Source: Mycobacterium adipatum
GTDB lineage: Bacteria; Actinomycetota; Actinomycetes; Mycobacteriales; Mycobacteriaceae
Length of the DNA stretch: 64,000 nt
Reading direction: 5' to 3'
NCBI RefSeq assembly: GCF_001644575.1
Contig: NZ_CP015596.1
Span: 5,642,001 to 5,706,000 of the forward strand
Under the pieces are notes generated by a model. It was not told the DNA's origin. It was given only the letters and a program-made list of their open reading frames with translations, and made no database searches. How positions within the stretch are numbered: position 1 is the first letter of the stretch; the number at the start of each line of letters is the position of its first letter. The position numbers and the translations under genes were made by a program. Below are positions 18,212 to 27,670 of the stretch, piece after piece.

Positions 18212-19912
18212 TCATCGGTTCGCGCGGTCCCGGAACGCCTGCACCGCGGTAGGCAGCGTGGGGAAGATCCGGTTCGGGCCCAGCTCGTCGTAGAACCCCG
18301 AGGCCACCAGATCGTCGAGGAGGTCCTGCTTGACGCGCGCCATGGCAAAGACGATGCCGCGCCGGGTGAGATCGATTCGCAGCTGCTCGAGGGCGTCGAT
18401 CGCGGTCAGGTCCGGGTCCACGTTGGCCTCGGCGTTGTAGACGAACCATTCGACCCGATACCGTGCCTGCTCGACCGCCGCCATGGCGCGCAGCCGGAAG
18501 TTCTCGGCGTTGGCGAAGAACAGCGGTGCGTCGTAGCGGTACACCACCAGTCCGGGCACCTCTTCGGCCTGCGGGTAGTCGTCGATATCGTGCATTCCGG
18601 ACAGGCCGGGCACGTAGCCGAGCACCCCGTCGTGTGGCCGCGCGATGCGCCGCAGGGTGTCCAGCGCGGACAGTGCGATGGCGACCAGGACGCCGTAGAG
18701 CATGCCGATCCCGAGGACGGCCACCGTGGTCGCGATCGCCAGGACCAGTTCGCTGCGACGGAATCGAGCCAGCCGCCGGAACGCGTCGATATCGATCAGT
18801 CGCAGCGCGGCGTAGACCACCAGCGCACCCAGCGCCGCGGTGGGGAAACCCGCCAGCAGATCGCCGCCCAGCACCAGCACCGCGACGACGACGGCCAGCA
18901 TGACCAGGGAGTACAGCTGGGTGCGGCTACCGGCGGCGTCCCCGAGAGCGGTCCGGCTTCCGCTCGAGCTGACCGGAAAGCCCTGCGTGACACCGGTTGC
19001 CAGATTGCAGACTCCCAGGGCACGCAGTTCGGCGTTGGGGTCGATGGTCTCGTTCTTGCGCGAGCCGAAGGTGCGCGCGGTCAACACGTTGTCGGAGAAG
19101 GCGACCACCGAGATGCCCAGCGCGGCCACGCCCAGGCTGAGCAGATCGGCCGCCGACACCGCCGGCACGCCGAGCGTGGCGAATCCGGCCGGGATCTCGC
19201 CGATCACCGTGATCCCGTACCGCTGGAGGTCCAGGAGCCAGACGGCGGCGGTGGCCGCCAGCACCGCCACCAGAGCACCGGGCGAGGATGGGAAGAACCG
19301 GAACAACGCCAGCAGCAGGGCCAACACCGACACCGACATCGCCAAAGTGGGCCAGTTGGTCTCACCGATGTGGGCTGCGAAAGACGTTATCTGCGGCACG
19401 AATTGGTCGCCGTCGACGTCGATACCGGTGACCTTGCCGAGTTGACTGCCGATCATGAGCACGGCCACCCCGGTCATGTAGCCGATCAGGACCGGGCGCG
19501 ACAACATCTCGGCCAGAAATCCCAGTCTGCACAGCGCGGCCAGCAGGCAGACGATGCCGACGAGAATGGCCAGCGCCGCCGCCAGCGCGGCGTATCGGGT
19601 GGGGTCGCCGATGGCCAGCGGGGCCAGCGCCGCGGCCGTCATCAGCGCTGTCGTCGACTCCGGTCCGACCGACAGCTGGCTGGAGGAACCCACAATCGCG
19701 TAGACGGCCATCGGAACCAGCGCCGCCCACAGCCCGGCGACCGGAGGCAGGCCGGCCAATGTCGCATACGCCATCACCTGCGGTATCAGGTAGGCCGCCA
19801 CGGTCAGGCCGGCGATCACGTCACCGCGCAACCAGGCGCGCCGGTAGTGCCGAAGGTCGGCCGCGCCGGGCAGCCAAGCCATCACCAGTTGTGCTGCGCG
19901 ACGATCCCTCAT
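18212..19912 (-). CDS. SulP-family anion permease with STAS domain
   Basis: 566 residues. About 10-12 membrane helices (residues ~25-410) include the SulP signature region GDVIAGLTVAAYLIPQVMAYA and GPESTTALMTAAALAPL. A C-terminal STAS domain (about 440-560) is marked by VVYRYDAPLFFANAENF. SulP proteins carry sulfate, bicarbonate or dicarboxylates; the substrate here is not decided by sequence. Only 18 bases separate its ATG from the GTG of the divergent uracil permease, and no ribosome binding site is seen, so the promoter may lie inside the neighbour. An internal ATG at 19882 is an alternative start. Confidence 0.9.
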   Translation of the reverse strand: MRDRRAAQLVMAWLPGAADLRHYRRAWLRGDVIAGLTVAAYLIPQVMAYATLAGLPPVAGLWAALVPMAVYAIVGSSSQLSVGPESTTALMTAAALAPLAIGDPTRYAALAAALAILVGIVCLLAALCRLGFLAEMLSRPVLIGYMTGVAVLMIGSQLGKVTGIDVDGDQFVPQITSFAAHIGETNWPTLAMSVSVLALLLALFRFFPSSPGALVAVLAATAAVWLLDLQRYGITVIGEIPAGFATLGVPAVSAADLLSLGVAALGISVVAFSDNVLTARTFGSRKNETIDPNAELRALGVCNLATGVTQGFPVSSSGSRTALGDAAGSRTQLYSLVMLAVVVAVLVLGGDLLAGFPTAALGALVVYAALRLIDIDAFRRLARFRRSELVLAIATTVAVLGIGMLYGVLVAIALSALDTLRRIARPHDGVLGYVPGLSGMHDIDDYPQAEEVPGLVVYRYDAPLFFANAENFRLRAMAAVEQARYRVEWFVYNAEANVDPDLTAIDALEQLRIDLTRRGIVFAMARVKQDLLDDLVASGFYDELGPNRIFPTLPTAVQAFRDRANR

Positions 19913-19930
19913 GGTGTGTAGTCAACACTC

Positions 19931-21175
19931 GTGACACGATTTGGTTGGAATTATGTCGGGCCCGATGCCGATGTCGTCGCACCCGACGAACGGTTGAGTT
20001 GGCCGCGCACCCTGGGCATCGGCGCCCAGCACGTGGTCGCGATGTTCGGTGCGACGTTCCTGGTGCCGGTGCTCACCGGATTTCCGCCCGCCACCACCCT
20101 GCTGTTCTCCGGGGTCGGCACGATTGCGTTCCTGCTGATCACCGGGAACCGGCTGCCGAGTTACCTGGGTTCGAGCTTCGCGGTCATCGCACCGGTCACC
20201 GCGGCGGTGACCGCACAGGGCACCGGCAGCGCGCTGGGTGGCCTGATCGCCGTGGGGCTGCTCCTCATCCTCATCGGCGGGGTCGTGCACCTGATCGGCA
20301 CCCGCTGGCTGGATCTGGTCCTGCCACCGGTGGTGACCGGCGCGATCGTCGCGCTGATCGGGTTCAACCTGGCCCCGGCGGCCAAGACCAACTTCGAACA
20401 GGGCCCGCTGGTCGGGATGGTGACGCTGGTGCTGCTGGTCGGGGCGCTGGCGTTCTTCAAGGGCCTGGTCGGCCGGCTGGCGATATTCCTGGCGGTGGTC
20501 ATCGGCTATCTGTTGGCGCTGGCGCTGGGCGAGGTGGACACCGCCGCGATCGCCGGCGCGGCCTGGATCGGGCTGCCCGAATTCCAGACGCCGACGTTCA
20601 GCCTTGCCGTACTGCCGTTGTTCCTACCGGCGGTGATCGCGCTGGTCGCGGAGAACATCGGGCACGTGAAATCGGTGGGTCAGATGACCGGCACCGACCT
20701 GGACCCGTTGATGGGCAGGGCGCTGGCCGCCGACGGGGTGGCCACCGTACTTGCCGGTGCCGGCGGAGGTTCGGCCACCACCACCTACGCCGAGAACATC
20801 GGCGTGATGGCCGCCACCCGCATCTACTCGACTGCCGCCTACTGGGTGGCCGCCGTGGTGTCCATCGCATTGTCGTTGTGCCCCAAGGTGGGTGCGACGA
20901 TCTCGGCGATTCCGCCCGGCGTGCTCGGCGGAGCCACCATCGTGCTCTACGGCCTGGTCGGGGTGCTCGGCATCCGGATCTGGCTGACCAATCAGGTGGA
21001 CTTCTCCAAGCCGGTCAACCAGATGACGGCCGCCATCCCGTTGATCATCGGGATCGCCGACTTCACCTGGCAGGCAGGGTCGTTGACGTTCACCGGTATC
21101 TCGCTGGGCGCCATCGCCGCACTGGTCGTCTACCACGGGATGACCGGACTGGGCGCTATTCGCCGAGCGCGTTGA
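19931..21175 (+). CDS. NCS2-family uracil/xanthine permease
   Basis: 414 residues and about 14 membrane segments. The NCS2 signatures are clear: VAENIGHVKSVGQ, with the substrate-binding Glu of the uracil type (AEHIGH in UraA), and GGGSATTTYAENIGV with the second conserved Glu and Asn. Family members import uracil or xanthine by proton symport; the AENIGH form favours uracil, but I cannot exclude xanthine. The GTG start has no ribosome binding site and lies 18 bases from the divergent SulP start. The 3' end overlaps the convergent FAD-enzyme gene by 20 bases. Confidence 0.9.
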   Translation: MTRFGWNYVGPDADVVAPDERLSWPRTLGIGAQHVVAMFGATFLVPVLTGFPPATTLLFSGVGTIAFLLITGNRLPSYLGSSFAVIAPVTAAVTAQGTGSALGGLIAVGLLLILIGGVVHLIGTRWLDLVLPPVVTGAIVALIGFNLAPAAKTNFEQGPLVGMVTLVLLVGALAFFKGLVGRLAIFLAVVIGYLLALALGEVDTAAIAGAAWIGLPEFQTPTFSLAVLPLFLPAVIALVAENIGHVKSVGQMTGTDLDPLMGRALAADGVATVLAGAGGGSATTTYAENIGVMAATRIYSTAAYWVAAVVSIALSLCPKVGATISAIPPGVLGGATIVLYGLVGVLGIRIWLTNQVDFSKPVNQMTAAIPLIIGIADFTWQAGSLTFTGISLGAIAALVVYHGMTGLGAIRRAR

Positions 21176-22190
21176 CCACCCGGGTGAACACCGTGGGCAG
21201 CGCCGCGGACGCCGGGGTGATAGCCGCCCGCACCGGGGGTATCCCGGTGGCGTGCAACAACCCCGCGGTCAGGAGTCGGTACCGCCGCGTCAGCGCGCGC
21301 CAGCGACGGTCGTAGTCCGCGGTACGGTCGGTCGCGACGCAGTCCACCAGCACTTCGGCTGCGCCGAACGCCAATCCCAGGCCCTCACCGGTCAACGCGT
21401 CCACGTAGCCGGCGGCGTCACCGACCAGCAGCACCCGCCCGGCCGCGCGATGCCGGACCTTCTGCCGCAGCGGTCCGGCGGCACGGTCCTGGCCGTGCGG
21501 CACACCGTTCAGACGGTCCTGCAGGGCCGGGAACTGCCGCAGGTGTTCCTCGAATCCTCCGCGGGTCGATGTGAGGATCGCGACGCCCACGCAGTCGTCG
21601 GCGACCGGGGTCACATACGCCTCCCCGGCTGCTGGGCTCGCACCCCAGTGCACCTCCACACAGTCCGACCACGGTGCGATCTGGACGTGGCGCCGGATAC
21701 CCCACCTGCGACGCTTCGGTTCCTCGGCCGCCAGTCCCAGCGACCGGCGGATCGGCGAGTGCAGCCCGTCCGCCGCGGCCAGGTAGCGAGCCCGCAAACC
21801 CGCGGCGCGCACGCAGGTCTGGTCCTGGATCACCGCACCGACCTCCCCCGACACCACCTGCACCCCGGCGTCGGCGACGGCCTTGGACAGCGCGTCGTGC
21901 AGCACCGTGCGGCGGACCCCGCGGCCCGGGCCACCGGCGAACCGGGCCTCCGCGGTGCGGCGGCCGTCGAGGTAACGGATGCCGTAGAAGTTCCGGTGCG
22001 GGTGTCCGGCGAGATCCACACCGAGGCGGTCGAGGTGAGCCAGCGAATGCGGCATGAGGCCCTCACCGCAGGCCTTGTCGATCGGCCCGCGCCGCTGCTC
22101 GACGACGACGACCTGCAGCCCCGCCCGCGCGGCGTGCGCGGCGGTGACCAGCCCGGCCGGCCCACCCCCGGCCACCAGCAGGTCGATCAC
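21156..22190 (-). CDS. FAD-dependent oxidoreductase of type III PKS cluster
   Basis: 344 residues from GTG at 22190, which overlaps the previous stop (GTGA). The N-terminal Rossmann motif VAGGGPAGL binds FAD, KACGEGLMP is the geranylgeranyl-reductase/aromatic hydroxylase signature, and GDAAGYVDALTGEGLG is the second FAD motif. In Streptomyces griseus the srsABC phenolic-lipid operon pairs a type III PKS with an ICMT-like methyltransferase and an FAD hydroxylase. The same three-gene order here suggests a tailoring hydroxylase acting on an alkylresorcinol- or pyrone-like product. Reduction of a polyprenyl chain is the alternative. Confidence 0.85.
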   Translation of the reverse strand: MIDLLVAGGGPAGLVTAAHAARAGLQVVVVEQRRGPIDKACGEGLMPHSLAHLDRLGVDLAGHPHRNFYGIRYLDGRRTAEARFAGGPGRGVRRTVLHDALSKAVADAGVQVVSGEVGAVIQDQTCVRAAGLRARYLAAADGLHSPIRRSLGLAAEEPKRRRWGIRRHVQIAPWSDCVEVHWGASPAAGEAYVTPVADDCVGVAILTSTRGGFEEHLRQFPALQDRLNGVPHGQDRAAGPLRQKVRHRAAGRVLLVGDAAGYVDALTGEGLGLAFGAAEVLVDCVATDRTADYDRRWRALTRRYRLLTAGLLHATGIPPVRAAITPASAALPTVFTRVVNALGE

Positions 22191-22690
22191 GATGGACTCG
22201 TCAGACTTTTGAGTGCGTCGTTCTCGACCCGGATCCGGGTGCGCAGCAGCAACGCGTTGGCCACCGAGAACACCGCCGCGGTGATCCAGGCGCCGCCGAC
22301 CAGCGGCAGTGCCGCGCCTTCCAGGATCACGGCCAGGTAATTGGGATGCGGGACAAAGCGATACGGCCCGCCCGCAACGCGCGGGGCGCCCGGCACCACG
22401 ACCACCCTGGTGTTCCACTGCGTGCCGAGGGTGCTGATGCACCACCAGCGCAACGCCTGGGCGGCCAGCACCACCCAGAACGCCGGCCAGATCCACCGTC
22501 TGCGGGCCCTCGCCTCGTACACCGCCCCGGCGAGCAGGCCGGTGTGCAACGCCACCATCACCGGATAGTGCCCGGCGCCGAACTCCCGGCCTCCGTGGGC
22601 CGTACTCCATTGCAGATTGCGCTTGGACACCACGAGTTCGGCCAGCCGCTCCACGGCGACCAGCAGGATCAGTGCGATATAGCCCCGCAT
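22187..22690 (-). CDS. ICMT-like membrane methyltransferase of type III PKS cluster
   Basis: 167 residues with four or five hydrophobic helices. The C-terminal SAM-binding segment GGPYRFVPHPNYLAVILEG is the hallmark of the isoprenylcysteine carboxyl methyltransferase superfamily. Bacterial members beside type III PKS genes, such as SrsB, O-methylate phenolic lipids rather than proteins. The gene starts four bases after the PKS stop and overlaps the FAD-enzyme start by four bases, so the three form a tight unit. Confidence 0.87.
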   Translation of the reverse strand: MRGYIALILLVAVERLAELVVSKRNLQWSTAHGGREFGAGHYPVMVALHTGLLAGAVYEARARRRWIWPAFWVVLAAQALRWWCISTLGTQWNTRVVVVPGAPRVAGGPYRFVPHPNYLAVILEGAALPLVGGAWITAAVFSVANALLLRTRIRVENDALKSLTSPS

Positions 22691-22694
22691 CGGT

Positions 22695-23783
22695 TCAGCG
22701 CCACCGCAACAGCACGAGTTCGGAACAGAAACCCGGGCCCATCGCCATCAGCACACCCGGGGTTCCGGCGGCCGGCCGTTTTCGGATGGTGTCGCGCAGT
22801 ACGTGCAGCACCGACGAGGAGGACAGGTTGCCGATCTCGGCGAGCGACTGCCAGGTGAGGTCCAGCGCATCCGCCGGCAGCGACAGCGTGTCGATGATGG
22901 CCTCGATCACCTTCGGGCCACCGGGGTGGCTGACCCAGGTGCCGATATCGGGAACCGTGAGGTCGTGTGCATCGAGGAACTCGGTGACGTCGTCACCGAG
23001 GTAACGACCGACGAAGGACGGCACCTCGGCGCTGAGCACGATTTCGAAGCCGTCGGTGCCGATGTCCCAGCCCATCGCGTGCAACGAATCCGGGTACAGG
23101 TGGCTGCGCGAGTCCAGCACATCCGGGCCGGCCGGGTTCAGCCGCTCGGCCCGCTGCGCGCCGACCGCCACCACCGCCGAGGCGCCGTCCCCGAACAGCG
23201 CACCCGCCACCAGTGTCGGCATGGACGGATGGTGTTTGCGGGTCAGCGAACACAGTTCCACCGACACCAGCACCGCGACCTTGTCCGGCGCGCCACGCAG
23301 GTAATCGTGCAACCGGGCGATACCGGCGGCTCCGGCCACACAACCCAGACCGAAGATCGGGATCCGGCGCACATCCGCACGCAGCCCCAGTTGCCCGGCG
23401 ATGCGGGCGTCCAGCGACGGGACCGCCGCACCGGTCACCGTGGTGGTCACGATCAGGTCGACGTCTTCGGGCCGCAGCCCCGCTTCATCCAATGCGCCCG
23501 CCAGCGCGGCACACCCGAGTTCGGTCGCATGCTCGATGAACAGATTGTTCGCCGCTCCGAAATCGGTCAACGCGGCATACTCCTCCAGCGGCCGCACAAG
23601 GTAGCGGCTGTTCACCTTGGCGCTCTTGTGCAGGCCGCGGACGGCGTCTTCGAGACCGTCGTATCCGGGCAACGCGAGCAGCGCTTCGGTGATCTCGTCC
23701 TGGGTGTACCGGTGCGGGGGCAGCACCCCGTGCACCCCGGCAATGGTGCTGTGAGTGGGCATTCCGGCGAGATTAGTGGCCAT
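22695..23783 (-). CDS. Type III polyketide synthase
   Basis: 362 residues, a chalcone-synthase-like homodimeric enzyme that condenses an acyl-CoA starter with malonyl-CoA units. The full triad is visible: Cys148 in FGLGCVAGA, His286 in WVSHPGG and Asn319 in GNLSSSS. The GPGFCSE loop near the C-terminus is also typical. Mycobacterial relatives (PKS10/11/18) make long-chain alkylpyrones or resorcinols. Here it lies between an MmpL transporter gene and two tailoring genes. An alternative start at 23762 exists; neither has a strong ribosome binding site. Confidence 0.93.
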   Translation of the reverse strand: MATNLAGMPTHSTIAGVHGVLPPHRYTQDEITEALLALPGYDGLEDAVRGLHKSAKVNSRYLVRPLEEYAALTDFGAANNLFIEHATELGCAALAGALDEAGLRPEDVDLIVTTTVTGAAVPSLDARIAGQLGLRADVRRIPIFGLGCVAGAAGIARLHDYLRGAPDKVAVLVSVELCSLTRKHHPSMPTLVAGALFGDGASAVVAVGAQRAERLNPAGPDVLDSRSHLYPDSLHAMGWDIGTDGFEIVLSAEVPSFVGRYLGDDVTEFLDAHDLTVPDIGTWVSHPGGPKVIEAIIDTLSLPADALDLTWQSLAEIGNLSSSSVLHVLRDTIRKRPAAGTPGVLMAMGPGFCSELVLLRWR

Positions 23784-23837
23784 ACCGTCATTACGGGGCG
23801 CTACACCGTTTGGTTCAACGCCGTTCGGACCACACTT

Positions 23838-25973
23838 TCAGTGATTCAGTCCGATCCGGTCATGCAGCCGGGCCAGCGGCGCGGGCGCCCACCAGTTCCA
23901 CCGGCCCATCAGCTGCATGAACGCCGGCACCAGGACCATGCGCACCAGCGTGGCATCCATCAACACCGCCAGGGTCAGACCCAGACCGAACATCCGCATG
24001 AACGACACATTGGCCGCGATCAGTGCGGCGAACGAGATCGACATCACCAGCGCGGCAGCGGTAACCACGCGACCGGTACGGGCCAGACCGAGCGCCACAC
24101 TCTCTCCGACATCGACCGAGGTGCGATCCGAGGCCAACCAGTATTCGCGGATCCGTGCGAGCAGGAACACCTCGTAATCCATCGACAACCCGAAGGCGAT
24201 ACAGAACAGCAGCACCGGGATGTTCGCGACCAGGGTGCCGGTGGCCGTCGTGCCCAGTGCGTCCAGGTGCCCGTCCTGGAAGATCCACACCATCGCGCCG
24301 AAAGTGGCAGTCAGCGACAAGATGTTGAGCACCAGCGCTTTCAGCGGCAACACCACACTGCCGGTGAGCAGGAACAGCAAACAGAACGTGATGGCCGCGA
24401 TCAGGGCCAGCACCAATGGCAGCGTCGCGGCGATCGCCTGCACGCTGTCGCGGTCGGTCTGCGCCACCCCGCCGAGTAACACCTGCCGGCCCCCCGGGCC
24501 GGCCACCTCGTGCAACCGATCCAGCTGCGCCGAGGAGGCCTCGGAGAACAACGGTGCAGAACTGGACACCCGCAGGAATATGCTGCCGTCACGTTCCACC
24601 GGCGGCGCGACCCCCGAAACGTCGGCCACCGCCGACAATTCGGCCGTATAGCGGTCCAGCTCGGAGGGCGCCAGCCCGGCCGCGTCGGGGATGACCACGG
24701 CGATATCGGTCGCCGAGTTGTGCGCGAAGTCCTGGCGCAGCTGCTCACCCACCTGATGTGCCGACGCGGTCACCGGCAACACCCGGTCATCGGGGAAGCC
24801 CCACTTGACCCCGGCGAACGGCAGGCCCAGCAACACCAGCAGCACCACCACCGCCACACCGATCGGGACCGCCCGACGCAAGACGAATGTGGTTGAGCGG
24901 TACCAGAACTGTTGTTCCACCGGACGCGGTGTGCGCGCCGGCCCGCGCATCCGGTCGCCGAGCAGCACGACGGCCGCCGGGGTGAGCACCAACGCCGCGA
25001 TCGCCGCGAACACCACGGTGGCCACCCCGGCGTAGGCGAAAGACTTCAGGAAGTACATCGGAAACAGCACCAGCGTGGACATCGGCAACGCCACCGTCGT
25101 CGCCGAGAACACCACGGTGCGCCCCGCCGTCACCATCATCCGCACCAGGGCGTCCTCGCGGCCCGCTCCGTCGGCGAGTTCGTCGCGGTAGCGGCTGATC
25201 ATCAGCAACGTGTAGTCGATGGCCAGCGCCAGACCCATTGCCATGCAGAGATTCAGAGCGAACACCGACACATCGGCGGCCATCGTGATCAGCCGCAGCA
25301 CCGCCAGCGAACCGAGGATCGCCATCACGCCGACCACCACCGGCACCGCGGCGGCGAGCAACCCACCGAACACCCACACCAGGACCAGGAAGCTGAACGG
25401 GATGGCAATCGACTCCATCACCAGCAGGTCGCGCTGTGACTGCTCGGTGATCTGGGTGTTCACCATGGCCAGGCCACCGGCCTGCACGCGCACGCCGTCC
25501 CGGTCGTGGACCAGGGTGTCGACGAGCTCCTTGGCATGATTCTGGGCGTACTTCTCACCCCCGGTGATACCGGCGACGATCAATCCCGCGGTGCCGTCCC
25601 GGCTGAGCAGTTCGGCGGCGGCGGGTTGCGGCACGGTCCACGCCGAACTCACCTCGGCCACCTGCTCGGAGTCCCGCAGCGCCGACACGATCTCGGTCCC
25701 CACCCGGCGGGCGTCGGGGCTCATGGCGCCCGACGGGTCCGACACCACGAGCAGCAACTGCATATCACCCTGGTTGAACCTGCCGGTCAGCAGTTCGGCC
25801 GCCTGGCTGGATTCCGCGCCGGGATCCTGGAATCCGCCGGCGGTCAACTTCTGGGTGACCGGGACACCGAAGATCGCCGCCGCGACCGCGAGCAGTGCGG
25901 CGACGACGAGGATCCGTCGGGGCGCGGCGATGGCAAGACGCGCGAGGCGTTCGAAAACGCCGGGTTTTTCCAC
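23838..25973 (-). CDS. MmpL/RND-family lipid transporter
   Basis: 711 residues, a full-length MMPL protein with two repeats of one plus five membrane helices. The extracytoplasmic loops lie at about 45-175 and 385-520. Asp-Tyr pairs in LAIDYTLLMISRYR and GLSMDYEVFLLARIRE mark the proton-relay helices of this RND branch. Family members export lipids or siderophores across the inner membrane. The neighbouring type III PKS cluster, 54 bases downstream on the same strand, makes export of its lipid product the natural guess. The upstream small gene is 20 bases away. Confidence 0.9.
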   Translation of the reverse strand: MEKPGVFERLARLAIAAPRRILVVAALLAVAAAIFGVPVTQKLTAGGFQDPGAESSQAAELLTGRFNQGDMQLLLVVSDPSGAMSPDARRVGTEIVSALRDSEQVAEVSSAWTVPQPAAAELLSRDGTAGLIVAGITGGEKYAQNHAKELVDTLVHDRDGVRVQAGGLAMVNTQITEQSQRDLLVMESIAIPFSFLVLVWVFGGLLAAAVPVVVGVMAILGSLAVLRLITMAADVSVFALNLCMAMGLALAIDYTLLMISRYRDELADGAGREDALVRMMVTAGRTVVFSATTVALPMSTLVLFPMYFLKSFAYAGVATVVFAAIAALVLTPAAVVLLGDRMRGPARTPRPVEQQFWYRSTTFVLRRAVPIGVAVVVLLVLLGLPFAGVKWGFPDDRVLPVTASAHQVGEQLRQDFAHNSATDIAVVIPDAAGLAPSELDRYTAELSAVADVSGVAPPVERDGSIFLRVSSSAPLFSEASSAQLDRLHEVAGPGGRQVLLGGVAQTDRDSVQAIAATLPLVLALIAAITFCLLFLLTGSVVLPLKALVLNILSLTATFGAMVWIFQDGHLDALGTTATGTLVANIPVLLFCIAFGLSMDYEVFLLARIREYWLASDRTSVDVGESVALGLARTGRVVTAAALVMSISFAALIAANVSFMRMFGLGLTLAVLMDATLVRMVLVPAFMQLMGRWNWWAPAPLARLHDRIGLNH

Positions 25974-25993
25974 CGGCTCATGGTGCCCGATGG

Positions 25994-26254
25994 CTACCCG
26001 TCCTGGGTCTCCACGTGGGCGCGGATGCGGCCCTCGTCGTCGAGCCAGCCCTTGGACTCGGCGTAGGAGACCATCCCCGCCAGCTTCTGCTGCCAGTCGG
26101 GGTCGCCGGCGCGCCCGGCGAGTGCGGTCAGGTCAGCGGGATCCACCCAGGAGTGCGCCGCGGTGACCACCACGACCTTGAAGGAGGTGAAATCCTCGGG
26201 TTCGACGACCTCGACGTGCGGCGGGGTGGTGCGGGGATCGATGCGCAGATACAT
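25994..26254 (-). CDS. Conserved small hypothetical protein
   Basis: 86 residues, acidic, beginning MYLRIDPRTTPPHVEVVEP and containing SWVDPADLTALAGRAGDP and a C-terminal helix-like SYAESKGWLDDEGRIRAHVE. No signal peptide, membrane helix or known motif is seen. It is set tightly between the degenerate M28 lipoprotein gene (six bases upstream) and the mmpL gene (20 bases downstream), so it belongs to the same long transcript. The function is unknown. Confidence 0.7.
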   Translation of the reverse strand: MYLRIDPRTTPPHVEVVEPEDFTSFKVVVVTAAHSWVDPADLTALAGRAGDPDWQQKLAGMVSYAESKGWLDDEGRIRAHVETQDG

Positions 26255-26260
26255 GTGTCC

Positions 26261-27670
26261 TCATCCTTGGCGGTGTCGGCGGTCCCGGGCCGGGACACCG
26301 TTGACGCCCTCGATCGAATGCGCGTAGGTGCCGATGGCGAAAGCCAGCGCCGGTCCGGTGATCGACAGCGCACGGTGGTCGACGTTCTCGATGTCATCGC
26401 GGGCGGTGCCGTGGTTGGGGTCGAAGGCGGCCCCGGCGCGCCCACCCCAGAGTCGGGCCTGCACGGCGCTCTTGCGCTGGTTCGATCCGGTGGTCAGTCC
26501 ACCGACGGGCACGCCCGCGGTCAGGAACGGGCCGGAGTCGCCGGCGCTGTCCAGCGGGATGTCGGCCGGCCGGACGCCGGCAAGGTTGAGGTAGCCGGCC
26601 AGGGTGCGCTCGATCCCGGCCGAACCCTCGGGTGCCTCGTTGGTCGCGGCGGACTGGTCACCGTCATATGTGAAGAAGCCGGCGTTCTGCGAGCCGAGCA
26701 TGTCCGCATCCAGGTAGATGGCGATGTCGTCGAGCTGGCCCGCGTCCAGACCGGAGACGTATTTGCCTGCCGCGCCCAGACTCTCGGACCCCCAGAAGGC
26801 GAATCGGACGGCGTTGCCATCCGCGGGCGCCGGCCCCAGCGCGGCGGCGATGCTCAGCAACGCCGCCACCCCGGTGCCGTTGTCGTTGATCCCGGGGCTG
26901 CGGGGCGCGCTGTCCAGGTTGGCGCCGGCCATCACCACATTGGTGGTGTCGCCGGTGGTGGTCTGGGCGAGGACATTGCGTGATTTCGCCACGGAGGCCT
27001 GCGCGTCGAGGGTCAGCCGGACCGGTGCGGTGGTGCGGCGCAACGCAGCATCGGTGGTGCGGTCGATGACGGCGACCGGCAGCGTGAGCTTCTGGTAGTA
27101 GCCGGGCTCGAACAGCCCCTTGGTACCGCCGGCGCTCACCACCAGCAGGCCCACCGCGCCCTTGGCGACGGCGGCGTTCTGTTTGACGACCACCGAACAC
27201 CCGGTGTCGTCGACGATCGCCAGCGCTCCGCGCACATCGCCGTAGTCCGCGGCGGCGCACCCGGCGGGTTTGCGGGGCCGCAGGGACGGGCCGCTGACTC
27301 CGCCGCGCGGGGTGCCCGCGAGTGGGGATGCCTGCGTGACGGGGTAGCTGCGGCCGCCGATCTGCAGGGTCGGCTTCCCCGGGTCGCCCATCTTGAGCCA
27401 TTCGAATTCCGGTGTGCTGACCTCGAATCCGCCGTCACGCAGCACACCGACGACATACTCGACCGTGGCCTCGTACCCGGGTGTGCCGACCGCCCGGTTG
27501 CCCCGGTTGGCGGCGGCGATACCGTTGAGCTCCTCGAGGTGGCCGAAGATGGCGTCGGCGTTCACCTTGCCCGCGAGGTCACGGGCCGGGTCGGCGGGCG
27601 CGGGTTCCGGTGCCGCCGCACACGATGTCAGCATCAGCGCAGCGGCCGCCACCGCCAGCGCTCGTCTCAT
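26261..27670 (-). CDS. M28-family lipoprotein with disrupted zinc site
   Basis: 469 residues, paralogue of the LpqL gene immediately upstream. A lipobox (LMLTSC, Cys17) marks it as a lipoprotein. A PA-domain insert and an M28 aminopeptidase-like domain follow. Compared with LpqL, the first zinc-ligand His is Asn251 (GANLDS), the second glutamate of the EE pair is Ser297 (WGSESLG), and the final ligand His appears as Gly or is shifted (DPNHGTARDD). Asp263 and Asp323 remain. The fold is probably kept but two-zinc aminopeptidase activity is doubtful. It overlaps lpqL by four bases (ATGA), so the pair is co-translated. Confidence 0.85.
   Translation of the reverse strand: MRRALAVAAAALMLTSCAAAPEPAPADPARDLAGKVNADAIFGHLEELNGIAAANRGNRAVGTPGYEATVEYVVGVLRDGGFEVSTPEFEWLKMGDPGKPTLQIGGRSYPVTQASPLAGTPRGGVSGPSLRPRKPAGCAAADYGDVRGALAIVDDTGCSVVVKQNAAVAKGAVGLLVVSAGGTKGLFEPGYYQKLTLPVAVIDRTTDAALRRTTAPVRLTLDAQASVAKSRNVLAQTTTGDTTNVVMAGANLDSAPRSPGINDNGTGVAALLSIAAALGPAPADGNAVRFAFWGSESLGAAGKYVSGLDAGQLDDIAIYLDADMLGSQNAGFFTYDGDQSAATNEAPEGSAGIERTLAGYLNLAGVRPADIPLDSAGDSGPFLTAGVPVGGLTTGSNQRKSAVQARLWGGRAGAAFDPNHGTARDDIENVDHRALSITGPALAFAIGTYAHSIEGVNGVPARDRRHRQG

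Noticed and set aside
22803..24479. 558-codon plus-strand open frame opposite the PKS and mmpL genes
   Set aside because: His/Arg/Gln-rich antisense of two well-supported genes; a product of high GC content.
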